Source of the DNA: JBOHWJ01 sp050736615 | GTDB taxonomy: Bacteria > Desulfobacterota > Binatia > Binatales > Binataceae | Reading direction: 5' to 3' | Length of the DNA: 26,675 nucleotides | Assembly (NCBI GenBank): GCA_050736615.1 | Contig: JBOHWL010000059.1 | Coordinates: 1 to 26,675 of the forward strand | Part shown: piece after piece, positions 15,664 through 23,912 of the stretch | How the letters are laid out: each line of letters starts with the position of its first letter | Position numbering within the stretch: position 1 is the first letter of the stretch | Notes under the pieces: generated by a model | Told to the model about the DNA's origin: nothing | The model's input: the letters and a program-made list of their open reading frames with translations, nothing else | The model's database searches: none | Position numbers and translations under genes: made by a program

Positions 15664-16506
15664 ATGGAACGCACGGCAATTCAGCTTGGCGGGGTCGCTC
15701 TCAACTCATCGGTGATGAACGCCTCGGGGCCGCATTCGGCTGAGCGCGGCGAAATTTATGAACTGACCGCCCGCCATCACGGCGCCATCGTCTTTAAGTC
15801 ATGCAATATCGCGGGGTTGGACGCGCCGGATAATCTGAAAAACCGGGGGCTCGAGCATTTCGCCACGATTGCACGCGAGTTGACGCCGCGGGGCAAAGTG
15901 ATAATCGCGAGCGTGGTCGGCAATACACCCGAGGAAATCGTCGCAGTGGCGGCCGCGCTTGCCCGCGCGGGAGCAAGCATTGTCGAGCTGAACCTGGCCG
16001 ACGACTACGTGCGGAACTCGGTCGCGCCGTTTGCCAGCCGCGCGCGGCTAAACGACTTGCTCGGGCGCGTACGCGCCGAAACCGAGGTGGCGCTGGCCGT
16101 GAAAATTCCGCCCAATCCGCTGCTGGAACCGCGCGCGCTCGTGGACCTGTTCGCGTCTTCACGAGTCGGCATCGCCGTGTGCGCTAATGATGCGCCCAAG
16201 GACCTGGAGGTCGATCTCAAATCCGGCGTGGTCAAAGGCCCTGAGCGCCGTCTGTCACAGGCGCATACATTTTATCGCGAAAGCGGGGGCGCGCTGGATA
16301 TCGTCGCAGTCGGCGGAATCAATGGCGGACGAGACGCCTACCTCGCTCATCTGATGGGGGCTAAGGCGGTGCAAGTGGGCTCGGCGCTAATCAAGGAAGG
16401 CGCCGGCGCACTTGGCCGCATCGATCGCGAGCTTGATACTCTGCTGTTAGAAAACGGCAAAGATTCGCTTGCGAATATCGTCGGTAGCCTGCGCTTCGCC
16501 GGTTGA
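15664..16506 (+). CDS. Dihydroorotate dehydrogenase-like flavoprotein
   Basis: A 280-residue TIM-barrel protein resembling class 1 dihydroorotate dehydrogenases. Visible family marks are the opening MNASG (18-22), Lys45 (FKSC), ELN(L) at 108-111, Lys147 in AVKIPP, and the phosphate/FMN-binding VAVGGI (214-219) and QVGSAL (237-242) loops. The usual N-x-S-C-P-N catalytic loop after ELN reads NLADDY here, so the active-site base is not where pyrD enzymes have it. It may act on another substrate, or as another FMN-dependent dehydrogenase. AGAGG lies just before ATG 15664. No pyrimidine genes are nearby. It is divergent from the JAMM gene. Confidence 0.75.
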   Translation: MERTAIQLGGVALNSSVMNASGPHSAERGEIYELTARHHGAIVFKSCNIAGLDAPDNLKNRGLEHFATIARELTPRGKVIIASVVGNTPEEIVAVAAALARAGASIVELNLADDYVRNSVAPFASRARLNDLLGRVRAETEVALAVKIPPNPLLEPRALVDLFASSRVGIAVCANDAPKDLEVDLKSGVVKGPERRLSQAHTFYRESGGALDIVAVGGINGGRDAYLAHLMGAKAVQVGSALIKEGAGALGRIDRELDTLLLENGKDSLANIVGSLRFAG

Positions 16507-16517
16507 CAGGCTAATCA

Positions 16518-16557
16518 CCGGGTTTTTCGCACCGCGCGCGGCGGCGAGTGAACCCGG
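16518..16557. terminator. Hairpin between convergent genes
   Basis: CCGGGTT (16518-16524) and AACCCGG (16551-16557) are exact inverted repeats flanking a very GC-rich interior that can pair further (TCGC/GCGA). The site lies in the 55-base gap between the convergent DHOD-like and methyltransferase-like genes, where a bidirectional terminator is expected. There is no long T-run, so intrinsic termination is uncertain. Confidence 0.4.
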
Positions 16558-16561
16558 CGTG

Positions 16562-17527
16562 CTATTCATCCTGAGAACGGTTTGCCACACGCCCCTTTGT
16601 GACCTCGTAGAGCAAGGGTTGCGCTGATAATACGGATTCAACGGGTGTGGGCGTGACTATCCCGTCAACCGGAACATGCCGCGCCGCCTTGGCGCCGCCC
16701 GCATGCGTATGCTCCAGGAGCATCCGGACCGAGGTCTTGCGAAATAACGAAAACTTCTCGATGTTGTCGTCTTCCGAAACCAGCAACAGGCGTCCGTTGG
16801 GCGCGAGTTGTGAGCATTGCACCCGCAGTGCCGCTTTCATCTGATCGTCGCTGAAATACTTGCTGTTGAGCAAATTGGCCACTTTGATCAGGTTCGGAGG
16901 CTGTCCGGTCCACGCTGTGAACATGTCGTAGCGGATCGCCGTGATGCGGGTATCACGCTCCGCCATTTTGAGCAATTCGGGTTGGATCAGCAAAATGTTC
17001 CGCCATTCGCCCACGTGGCGCGAACCGGCGATCATTCGGCGCGCAATGAATCGCAGGGGATGCGGGGCTCCGCTGACATTCGAGTACGCGAGTAATCTCT
17101 GCGACGCGCGCAATACGCACACGCCATTGGCATCCTGGAAATAGACCGCCCCCCGACGGTCGCACCCACAACGCGCGGAAATGTTGAGGTCGGTAACAAA
17201 GTAGCGCGCGAAATTACCCTCCAGCACCTGAATCAAATCGCGCGAGGTGCTGCCGTCGGACGCTCCCACGTCCAGGATCACGGGTTTCGAATCTCGATAC
17301 AACCTGAGCAGGAGTTGGTTTGAATATCCCTGCCGCCCGGGAAAGGTCGTCTTGAAAGTGGCGCCGAACTGCAGCGTTGAAACCGCTGAGGAGAATCGAT
17401 GGGGTGAAAGCGTGCAAGCCTCATAAGCCAAAGGGCGCGGGTCATCGAACGCGAACGACAAACGCGCCATCGCTGATGGCCAGCCCGCCTTGTTCAGTTT
17501 AATGGGTAATCTCATCCGCCACCCCAC
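16562..17527 (-). CDS. Class I SAM-dependent methyltransferase-like protein
   Basis: A 321-residue protein with the motif-I loop VILDVGASDGSTSRD around residues 83-97, the SAM-binding glycine-type loop of Rossmann methyltransferases. Later stretches fit the rest of the fold: NLIKVANLLNSKYFSDDQ, then L-A-P-N-G-R-L-L-L-V-S-E-D, a typical strand 5 with its post-motif. The insertion between motif I and this region (about 110-200) contains a C-x-C pair (CGCD) and is unusual. The substrate is not evident. GTG 17527 gives the longest frame, but ATG 17515, preceded by GGGGTGG, is a good alternative. It lies 149 bases downstream of the enolase-superfamily gene on the same strand and could be a distal member of that operon. 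Confidence 0.6.
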   Translation of the reverse strand: MGWRMRLPIKLNKAGWPSAMARLSFAFDDPRPLAYEACTLSPHRFSSAVSTLQFGATFKTTFPGRQGYSNQLLLRLYRDSKPVILDVGASDGSTSRDLIQVLEGNFARYFVTDLNISARCGCDRRGAVYFQDANGVCVLRASQRLLAYSNVSGAPHPLRFIARRMIAGSRHVGEWRNILLIQPELLKMAERDTRITAIRYDMFTAWTGQPPNLIKVANLLNSKYFSDDQMKAALRVQCSQLAPNGRLLLVSEDDNIEKFSLFRKTSVRMLLEHTHAGGAKAARHVPVDGIVTPTPVESVLSAQPLLYEVTKGRVANRSQDE

Positions 17528-17676
17528 TGAGGGAAGCTCTTAACCAAATCCCCTTCTATTTGCGAAATCGCGTCATATTTGCGCATACACACACAGACTT
17601 GCACCCCCCGGATGCGGCGCGCGTCCTGATTTGTATCGCACTTCTGAAACCCCGAAGTGCCTTTCCCTCCCGCTCT

Positions 17677-18831
17677 TCAAAACCGGCATTCGGCCCATAA
17701 ATGCGGCCGCATCCGCTCCGGCACCAGGTTCACTCCCAACCCCGGGCGGCCGGGAATCGGCAGCCGGCCGTACTTGATTTCCCACTCCGGCGCGTGATCG
17801 ACAAGCTGAAAATGTTCCGCCGAGCGATATGGGTAAGCTTCATGAATCATCAGATTCGGAATGCACGCGTCGAGTTGCAGCGCCGCGGCCGTGGCGACGG
17901 GACTCGCGCAGACATGCGGCTGAATACGCATATTGAAAGCCTCCGCCATCGCCGCAATTTTCTTAACTTCCATGATGCCGCCGGTATTACCAATATCGGG
18001 CTGCAAGATGTCGGCCGCATGCGCTTCCATGATCGGCCGGAAGCCATAACGCGTGTATATCCTCTCGCCCAGAGCAATAGGTATTCCGATATGCTCGGAA
18101 ATCTTCTTCAAAGCGCCTAAGTCGAAGGGGTCGGCCGGTTCTTCGACAAATAGTATGTCCAATTCCTCGAAGCGCTGGCATAGCCGGATAGTCTCGCCGG
18201 TAGTCAATCCGCCGCTTAGGTCAAGCATGATGTCAATGCCGGCTCCGGCCGCTTGGCGCAAGGCCTTCACCTTGGCAAACGCGAGATCGGCAAATTCGCG
18301 TTCAACCGCGCGCCGCGAGACATGCCTGATGCCGCCGTTTTGATTGGGCACGGCAAGCGGATAGCACTTCAACGCGGTATAGCCGTCGCGCAGCGGGCGT
18401 TCGGCGGCTTTGGCGTAGTCATCCGCCGTCAGACAGGAGTACGACCATCCGTTGGCATAGACGCGCACGTCTTCGCGCAACTTTCCCCCGAGCATTTCAT
18501 AGATAGGGACGCCCAGCGCTTTGGCCTTTACGTCCCACAGGGCTTGTTCGATAGCGCTGATGCCGGCGAAGAGGACGGTTCCGCCGCCCTTGGCCCAGAA
18601 CGTATGGTCATACATATCGCTCCAGAGCTCTTCGATCCGGAACGGATCGCGGCCCGGCAAAAACGCTTCCACCAGGTCCTTCAGCATCGCAGCCGTAGCC
18701 GTGCCGCCCACGCCATATGCCACCGCCGCGTCGCCGACGCCGCTCAAGCCTTCATCCGTGACAAGCTCAAGCAGTACCGGATGAAGGCTGCCGATCCTGA
18801 CGAGATAAATCCTGGCACTCGCCAGTTTCAT
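17677..18831 (-). CDS. Mandelate racemase/galactonate dehydratase-like enolase-superfamily enzyme
   Basis: A 384-residue enzyme of the mandelate racemase subgroup. It has an N-terminal capping domain (1-125) and a modified TIM barrel. Metal ligands appear as Asp204 (MLDLSG), Glu230 (FVEEP) and Glu256 (GERIY). The catalytic His-Asp dyad is Asp279 (QPDIGNTGG) with His306 (QPHVCAS), and Lys155 (LKCYP) is on strand 2. These enzymes remove the proton alpha to a carboxylate, leading to dehydration, racemisation or epimerisation. D-x-S occurs where galactonate dehydratase has D-x-H, so simple galactonate activity is doubtful. GGAG precedes ATG 18831. It lies 11 bases after the ATP-grasp gene, last in the comA-like operon, so its substrate is probably the operon's carboxylate product. 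Confidence 0.85.
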   Translation of the reverse strand: MKLASARIYLVRIGSLHPVLLELVTDEGLSGVGDAAVAYGVGGTATAAMLKDLVEAFLPGRDPFRIEELWSDMYDHTFWAKGGGTVLFAGISAIEQALWDVKAKALGVPIYEMLGGKLREDVRVYANGWSYSCLTADDYAKAAERPLRDGYTALKCYPLAVPNQNGGIRHVSRRAVEREFADLAFAKVKALRQAAGAGIDIMLDLSGGLTTGETIRLCQRFEELDILFVEEPADPFDLGALKKISEHIGIPIALGERIYTRYGFRPIMEAHAADILQPDIGNTGGIMEVKKIAAMAEAFNMRIQPHVCASPVATAAALQLDACIPNLMIHEAYPYRSAEHFQLVDHAPEWEIKYGRLPIPGRPGLGVNLVPERMRPHLWAECRF

Positions 18832-18842
18832 CGCTTCTCCAT

Positions 18843-20189
18843 TCAGGGAATTCGTTCGGCGCCATGGTTCATCGAGCTGCCGTTGCGCAAATGCACCCCG
18901 ATCGTGGATGTCCCTTGATGGCCATTCGGGTTTTCATGCGCCACTACGGGTGCCGACGCGACGCCATGTTCATCACGGGCGGATTCTTTGCTTTTCGCAA
19001 AACGACTGTTAAGCGCGCGCTTCGCATCCATCAGGTAGGCACCAGCGAGTGGAAGCGGGTCGTCGCGGGCAAAAAAGGCCCGCTCCTGGATGCCGCCGCG
19101 AGACCTGAGCCAGTCCCTTAACGTGAGCCTGCCGTCGCGCCAGTAACGAATCGAGGAGAAGAGGTCAACGTCTTCGACAATCCATTTGCGGCCTTCCACA
19201 GCCGGCGCGGCGGAAGTAATCGGCTGGCCGGTCATGTCCTGATAAAACGCGCGCGCCACGTCAACTCCATTGGGATCGACGAACAGACGGAACATCGCGC
19301 CGATGCGAGGATTGATGTCGTTGACCTTATAGCGGCCATCGCGCGCGTCATAGCGGTAGCCGAGATCCAGCGGGCCGCGATAGCCAATCGCCTTCATGAA
19401 CCGGATGGTGGTGTCGTTCACATAGTCGTTGCGCGCGCAAACGGCGAGCGAAGCCTGGCCGAAATAGGCGGGGAAATTACGCAATTTGCGGCCGGTGAAG
19501 GCCACCCGGCATTCACCCTCCCGGTCGAAGTAGCCATTGAAGGTCCAAGTCATCTCATCGCCGCCGGCAACGTACTCCTGCAGCATGACGTTGGGCGTGT
19601 CATGATCCTCAACGGCATCATAGCGTTCAAGCAAATGCTCTCTGCTACTGACTATTTCCATCCGCCACTTTTTTGCCTTGTTGCCCGGCACCTGCGTGTA
19701 AATCGGTTTGAGCAAAATCGGCAGGCGCGCGGTCTCAAGATAGCGCAGCACGTCGGCTCTCGATTGTGGAAAGGCGGTTTCCGGCACCGGCACGCCGCAT
19801 TTGCGCGCCAAGTGGTACATCTCCTGTTTGTTGCACAACGAGCGCACGGTTTGCGCATCGAGCTGGCGGAAGATGAAGCGATCGGCAAGCTCGCCGGCAT
19901 GCTCCGCTATCAGCATCGTGCCAATGTCACTGGTCGGAAGAAGGATCGCCCGGCGACCGATGGCCCGGCTGACTTCGTCGAGGTGCTTTAAGGCCTGTGC
20001 CGCCGTAATTTGGTGCAGGTCCCAAATGAATTTTCCCCGGCAATAACGCGAAAAGAACGCGGGTGAAAAGCGGTCGGCATCGATGCCGTAGACCGTTATG
20101 CCCAGCCGTCCCAGACTGCGCATGATGCCGATACCAACATGATGATGACAGACCAGCACCACGACCGGGGTCGAAGTATCCTCAAGCAC
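18843..20189 (-). CDS. ATP-grasp carboxylate-amine/thiol ligase-like protein
   Basis: A 448-residue ATP-grasp protein. The N-terminal Rossmann-like pre-ATP-grasp domain covers about 1-115 (VVLVCHHHVGIGIMRSLGRLG, then IDAD). The ATP-binding domain includes Lys161 (LLKPIY), Glu205 (LQEYV) as a hinge residue, and the Mg-binding triad in VNDINPRIG (Asp291, Asn293, Arg295). These enzymes activate a carboxylate as acyl phosphate and join it to an amine or thiol; this layout recalls D-aspartate-ligase/CarB-like forms. The last 50 residues are low-complexity and probably disordered. GTG 20189 overlaps the ComB stop by 8 bases, implying coupled translation. A reasonable inference is that it couples the sulfolactate-like acid from ComA/ComB to an amino compound. 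Confidence 0.8.
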   Translation of the reverse strand: MLEDTSTPVVVLVCHHHVGIGIMRSLGRLGITVYGIDADRFSPAFFSRYCRGKFIWDLHQITAAQALKHLDEVSRAIGRRAILLPTSDIGTMLIAEHAGELADRFIFRQLDAQTVRSLCNKQEMYHLARKCGVPVPETAFPQSRADVLRYLETARLPILLKPIYTQVPGNKAKKWRMEIVSSREHLLERYDAVEDHDTPNVMLQEYVAGGDEMTWTFNGYFDREGECRVAFTGRKLRNFPAYFGQASLAVCARNDYVNDTTIRFMKAIGYRGPLDLGYRYDARDGRYKVNDINPRIGAMFRLFVDPNGVDVARAFYQDMTGQPITSAAPAVEGRKWIVEDVDLFSSIRYWRDGRLTLRDWLRSRGGIQERAFFARDDPLPLAGAYLMDAKRALNSRFAKSKESARDEHGVASAPVVAHENPNGHQGTSTIGVHLRNGSSMNHGAERIP

Positions 20190-20943
20190 CGTACATACCT
20201 TTTCTAATTGGCTCGGCGCGGGTGGCAGCCGGCGGCGCGGGCGCCATCACCACCTCTCCCTCACATAGCGTGAAGCAGGCGTCGAGATCGGCCACGTGCG
20301 TAAGGATGAACTCCAAATCGGCGAGTTGACCGCTGTTTTTCAGATAGGCTTCGCTTTTATTCCCCAGCCAGGCGTCCGCGCGCAGCTTGCGCCAGCGCCG
20401 GACGATGTCCAAGGTGGCGCGGTCCTTGGGCGCATAGCCCAACTCGATCAACTCTCCGGCCACCCAGGCGCAACATAGCTGATCCTCCTCGCGGAACTCG
20501 CCGCGGCTGCCCGCGCCAACAATGGCCACTTGCTCAAACCGCCCCGCAAGGTCGCTGGCGACGGCGGCGTAGTTGCGCAGACAGGCGAGGAAGGCCGCCT
20601 CGCATTGCGACGCCTCATGACACAGCGCGGTGCCCGAGGAAGAGAGCAGGACGATGGATCGCCCGCGTTCGCCGTGCGCCAGTACCTCGGTCGGACTATT
20701 GTTCAAGTCGAACCCCGGCGGCTTTAGACCGCGCTGCTCACCGGCCAGCAGTGCGTCGTCCAAGCGGCCGGCCCGCTCCAGCGCCGCTCCCAGTGTCGGT
20801 GCGGGGAAACAGCGATAGCCGGCCGCGACCGCCGTAATCGCGGTGGTGGTGGCGCGCACCACGTCGACGGCAACCACCGCGTGTCCACGCCGATAGCGGG
20901 CGACGTGCGCGGGGAAACAATCGATGACAACCGTATTAGGCAT
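20182..20943 (-). CDS. comB: 2-phosphosulfolactate phosphatase-like protein (ComB family)
   Basis: A 253-residue ComB-family protein. In coenzyme M biosynthesis ComB removes phosphate from 2-phosphosulfolactate, giving 3-sulfolactate. Family blocks are in order: VDVVRATTT (26-34), GEQRGLKPPGFDLNNSP (68-84), LLSSSGTAL (99-107) and AGSRGEFREED (144-154). These loops supply the Mg and phosphate contacts. The length is usual for the family (about 230-250). ATG 20943 follows directly after the TAG of the comA-like gene (no gap), and its own stop overlaps the ATP-grasp start, so the three are one coupled unit. The symbol is by homology; activity on another phospho-acid cannot be excluded. Confidence 0.9.
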   Translation of the reverse strand: MPNTVVIDCFPAHVARYRRGHAVVAVDVVRATTTAITAVAAGYRCFPAPTLGAALERAGRLDDALLAGEQRGLKPPGFDLNNSPTEVLAHGERGRSIVLLSSSGTALCHEASQCEAAFLACLRNYAAVASDLAGRFEQVAIVGAGSRGEFREEDQLCCAWVAGELIELGYAPKDRATLDIVRRWRKLRADAWLGNKSEAYLKNSGQLADLEFILTHVADLDACFTLCEGEVVMAPAPPAATRAEPIRKGMYGA

Positions 20944-21753
20944 CTACGCCGCCTTCCGGCCGACCTGCGGTTTCAGATTGGGCATGCCGAACGCGTCGGA
21001 ATGGAGTCCGCGCCGGTAGATTTCCACCCGCAGCAGTTCCTCCAGCCTGACGTTGGACAGCCGCACCTCGCGACCGAAATGATTCAACAGGGCGAATTGA
21101 CTAGGCTTGTTGGGGGCTTCAAAGGTGACGTGCGCAAACCAGAACGCGTCGACGAAGCGCTCGGCAAAGGCGGTGCTGAGATTGCCGTCGTCGTCGAACA
21201 GGCCAACTCCCTTGGCCGATTCACGTGCCTCGACCACCACCTCGGCCGCACCCGCCTCAAGCCAGCGATGGCCTTGCGCGAGCAGCTCATCAAGTAAACG
21301 TTCCTGAAATGCGCCGTCGTGCTTTTTGCCGAGCTCGAACTGCACCTCGAGTCCGCGCTGGCGCGCCATCCCCACCACCTCGCGCGCGCCCAACGGCATC
21401 TCGGTGAACCCCTCGCCCGCCTCAATACGCGTCACGCCGAAATCGGCGCAAAGGTCGAGATAGGCCGGCAATTGACCTTGCGCCACGGCGATTTCAAACG
21501 GCCCGCCACCGGTCACAGTAGGCACCTGATGGGCTTTTGCGGCGGCAATTTTGCCCCGGCTGACGTCCTCGTCCGCGATGAGCCAGCACGCCATCGAGAT
21601 TTTCAAAATTGAGATGAGGTGGCGGCTCTGCCGCAGATGACCCTCCAGCGTAACGGCATCATAACCCGGATCGAAGACACTGGTCGCGGGTGCCAGTGTG
21701 GGAACGCCGATCAGTTGAAGGAAGTCGTCCGTATGGCATTTACCCGTCATCAT
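20944..21753 (-). CDS. comA: Phosphosulfolactate synthase-like protein (ComA family)
   Basis: A 269-residue ComA-family (YitC/XcbB1-like) TIM-barrel protein. Archaeal ComA adds sulfite to phosphoenolpyruvate. Conserved blocks include GGGPFEIAVAQGQL (82-95), FELGKK (139-144), VVEARESAKGVGLFDDDG (173-190), VTFEAPNKPSQF (209-220) and YRRGLHSDAFG (246-256). Two archaeal signatures are altered: the K-F-G-W-G-T segment reads LKISMAC (50-56), and the E-I-S-D/N-G segment reads EAGEG (111-115). The chemistry may thus be kept while the substrate pocket differs. GGAGG sits six bases before ATG 21753 (a second ATG follows at once), which fixes the start against the longer frame to 21900. It is the first gene of the four-gene operon. 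Confidence 0.9.
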   Translation of the reverse strand: MMTGKCHTDDFLQLIGVPTLAPATSVFDPGYDAVTLEGHLRQSRHLISILKISMACWLIADEDVSRGKIAAAKAHQVPTVTGGGPFEIAVAQGQLPAYLDLCADFGVTRIEAGEGFTEMPLGAREVVGMARQRGLEVQFELGKKHDGAFQERLLDELLAQGHRWLEAGAAEVVVEARESAKGVGLFDDDGNLSTAFAERFVDAFWFAHVTFEAPNKPSQFALLNHFGREVRLSNVRLEELLRVEIYRRGLHSDAFGMPNLKPQVGRKAA

Positions 21754-22327
21754 GCGCCACCTCCGCGATAAAATAGTGGACCGCCCGCTCGCCCAATCAT
21801 CTGCGAGTGGAATGCAAACGCACTTGAGATAATCGAATACTCGCCGCCAATGCTCTCTGCGCATCACGCAAGACACGCGTTTCGGCGGCAATGAGCGCAA
21901 CTGCTATGCCAGTCGCGTGGGGTCTAAAAAAAGCTTGTACCACGGGTAACTTTTGCAATCGGCGTGGCCAACTAATCATGTGTTGTGCATACGTAATTTT
22001 TACGTTTTACACGATTAAGACTCCTACGCGGTCCTTAATTGACGCGATTTCATTTTTGATTGTTGATTAATGAGTAAAACCGCATCTTGGTGATTGCCGC
22101 CATTTGCCGCTAAGGTGGCATGGCTTTCGCTGCGGACTTGCTGATCGGATCGTGCAACGAGTAGCGCTTGATTTATGCTTAATAGAAGCGATGGTTCTCA
22201 ATGATTTGTTCTGAGCCAGCATCGAATTTTGGCGCGGCATTCGCTTTAGATGAAAGTGTAAAGGCACCCGTTAACTCGCTATGACTTCAATCCACGCGCG
22301 AGTTCCTCTCAAAAGGTCCTGATTGCG
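21754..22327. promoter_or_regulatory. AT-rich divergent control region upstream of the comA operon
   Basis: These 574 bases have no credible gene and are clearly richer in A+T than the surroundings, especially 21940-22090. They must carry the promoter of the comA-like operon (-) and that of the FemAB-like gene (+). ACGTAA-TTT-TTACGT at 21991-22005 is a perfect inverted repeat with a 3-base loop and could be an operator. The minus-strand extension of the comA frame to 21900 has no family similarity. Confidence 0.5.
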
Positions 22328-23392
22328 ATGTCCTTGGCGGAAACCCAAGGTATCGGTCCGGCCGATTGCGCGCTATTCCAGTGGCGGCGCTACGACGAGA
22401 TCAACGGACAATGGCAACGCCTGCTTGATTCCGCTCCCCAAGTCACGCTCTATCATCGCCCATCATGGCTGGAGTTGCTGAGCCGTGCGTATCGATTTTC
22501 CTTCTGGCTGGCGACACTGAACCAAGACGGCGAGATCGCCGCCGGATGTGTGATGGCGCGCTCAAAAAATCCGTTTGTGAAACGCTATATCGCCCTGCCG
22601 TTTTCGGATACCTGCGCTCCGCTGGCCCTGAACGGAGTGGCGGCCACCGATTTGCTCCATGCGATCGCTGCGCATGCTCCTTCCGGCTCGGCCTATGAAA
22701 TCCGGGGAAGCCGTGGCCCCGCACCTTGGCAAACGGTGGAATGCTTCGGCGAATGGAGGCTCGACCTCGCCCGTTCACTGAACAGTATCGAGGACGGGTT
22801 GGCGGTGAACTTCCGCCGCAATCTGCACCGCTCGCAGCAACAAGGGATCAGCATCGAGCATGGCGCCGATATCGGTTATCTTAAACGCTTTTACCGGCTG
22901 CAGCTCGCCAGTCGACGCGGTTTCGGGCTGCCCTCGCAACCCTGGCGTTTTTTCAAACTCGTGCGCGAGCTGTTCTCCGCGAGTGGAAGTTTCGACGTGT
23001 GGATCGCCCGCTGTAATGGAAAAGACGCCGCCAGCGCGGTTTTTCTCCGTGACAGCGATTGCGTGTATTACAAATGGGGGGCGCGCAACGGCGATGATCA
23101 CTCGAGCGCCAACCATCTCCTTTTCTGGCGCGCTATCGAAGAGTTCGCTGCGCGCGCGCACACGCTTGATCTCGGACGTACCGATTTTCGCAACCTCGGC
23201 CTGACACGGTTCAAGCGCGAGCTTGGCGCGCGGGCGCTGGCGCTGCCCTATGCGTTCTATCCTAATGCACCGGCGGAAATCAGTCCGGAAGTACTAACCG
23301 GGCGCCGCCGAAATCTCGCCCGAGTATGGCGCCGGATGCCAATCTTCGTTACCCGCATTGTGAGCCGCGCGGCATATCGCTTCTTGGCGTAA
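22328..23392 (+). CDS. FemAB/GNAT-like acyltransferase (Acetyltransf_6 type)
   Basis: A 354-residue protein with the double-GNAT layout of FemAB-related proteins. Marks are Y-H-R-P-S-W-L-E-L-L near the N-terminus (about 42-51), the NFRRNLHRSQQQGISIEHG block at the start of the second GNAT domain (about 160-178), then the F-Y-R-L-Q-L-x-S-R region. The C-terminal motif HTLDLGRTDFRNLGLTRFKRELGA is the usual end of the fold. Relatives add amino acids or acyl groups to peptidoglycan precursors or to exported polysaccharides and lipids. None of the exosortase/PEP-CTERM genes that often go with such proteins is here. ATG 22328 has only a weak AAAGG about 12 bases upstream. It is divergent from the comA operon across an AT-rich gap; joint function is possible but unproven. 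Confidence 0.75.
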   Translation: MSLAETQGIGPADCALFQWRRYDEINGQWQRLLDSAPQVTLYHRPSWLELLSRAYRFSFWLATLNQDGEIAAGCVMARSKNPFVKRYIALPFSDTCAPLALNGVAATDLLHAIAAHAPSGSAYEIRGSRGPAPWQTVECFGEWRLDLARSLNSIEDGLAVNFRRNLHRSQQQGISIEHGADIGYLKRFYRLQLASRRGFGLPSQPWRFFKLVRELFSASGSFDVWIARCNGKDAASAVFLRDSDCVYYKWGARNGDDHSSANHLLFWRAIEEFAARAHTLDLGRTDFRNLGLTRFKRELGARALALPYAFYPNAPAEISPEVLTGRRRNLARVWRRMPIFVTRIVSRAAYRFLA

Positions 23393-23912
23393 CTGGTCAA
23401 TAACGCAGTCCTTTCGGACCCTCCGGCTCCTCAATCAAATCAATGCTGCATGGTTCGCCGGAAAAGATGTGGTGACGGGCATTTTGCTATGAGCACCGCG
23501 CTTGGTGATTGTTTTCTTCAGAATCCGGATAATAATCCGCGGCCTGCCGGTTCGCTGATTCGGTTCCTCTCGTGGGGCAAAGCTAGCATACGGAATGCGC
23601 CTTATCCGCTAGCTTTTTACAAAGATTCGAGTAGTTCCGGCGCGGAAAACATGTAGGCGCACTTGCGCTGATGTCGCACGGCATCCAAAGGCTCAAGTCT
23701 CAACCTGGGTGGCGGATCGGCGGTAGGCACTTGTCCGAAAAGTGCGATCAACTCGAAACCGGTCGATAATCATGCTAACGATGAGCGCATCCTAGATTAC
23801 CGAGTTCCTTTGCGCATCGTCGGCTGCCGGCTTCAGCTTTGCTTGCGGATGGCCACGTGATCACGACCGTTCACATACACCCATACCCATACAGCTCGTG
23901 AGGTTCGGGACA
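23393..23912. other. Gene-poor gap
   Basis: About 520 bases between two plus-strand genes. A 68-codon open frame at 23450-23656 lacks similarity, ribosome-binding site and a convincing start. I see no tRNA, terminator hairpin or repeat. A promoter for the following gene is expected near its end. Confidence 0.4.

Noticed and set aside
17677..21753. Complete coenzyme M biosynthesis cluster
   Set aside because: Only ComA and ComB homologues are present. Sulfolactate dehydrogenase, sulfopyruvate decarboxylase and Xcb-type partners are absent, so coenzyme M as the end product is not supported.
23450..23656. 68-codon plus-strand open frame
   Set aside because: No ribosome-binding site, no recognisable sequence and no coding-like composition.
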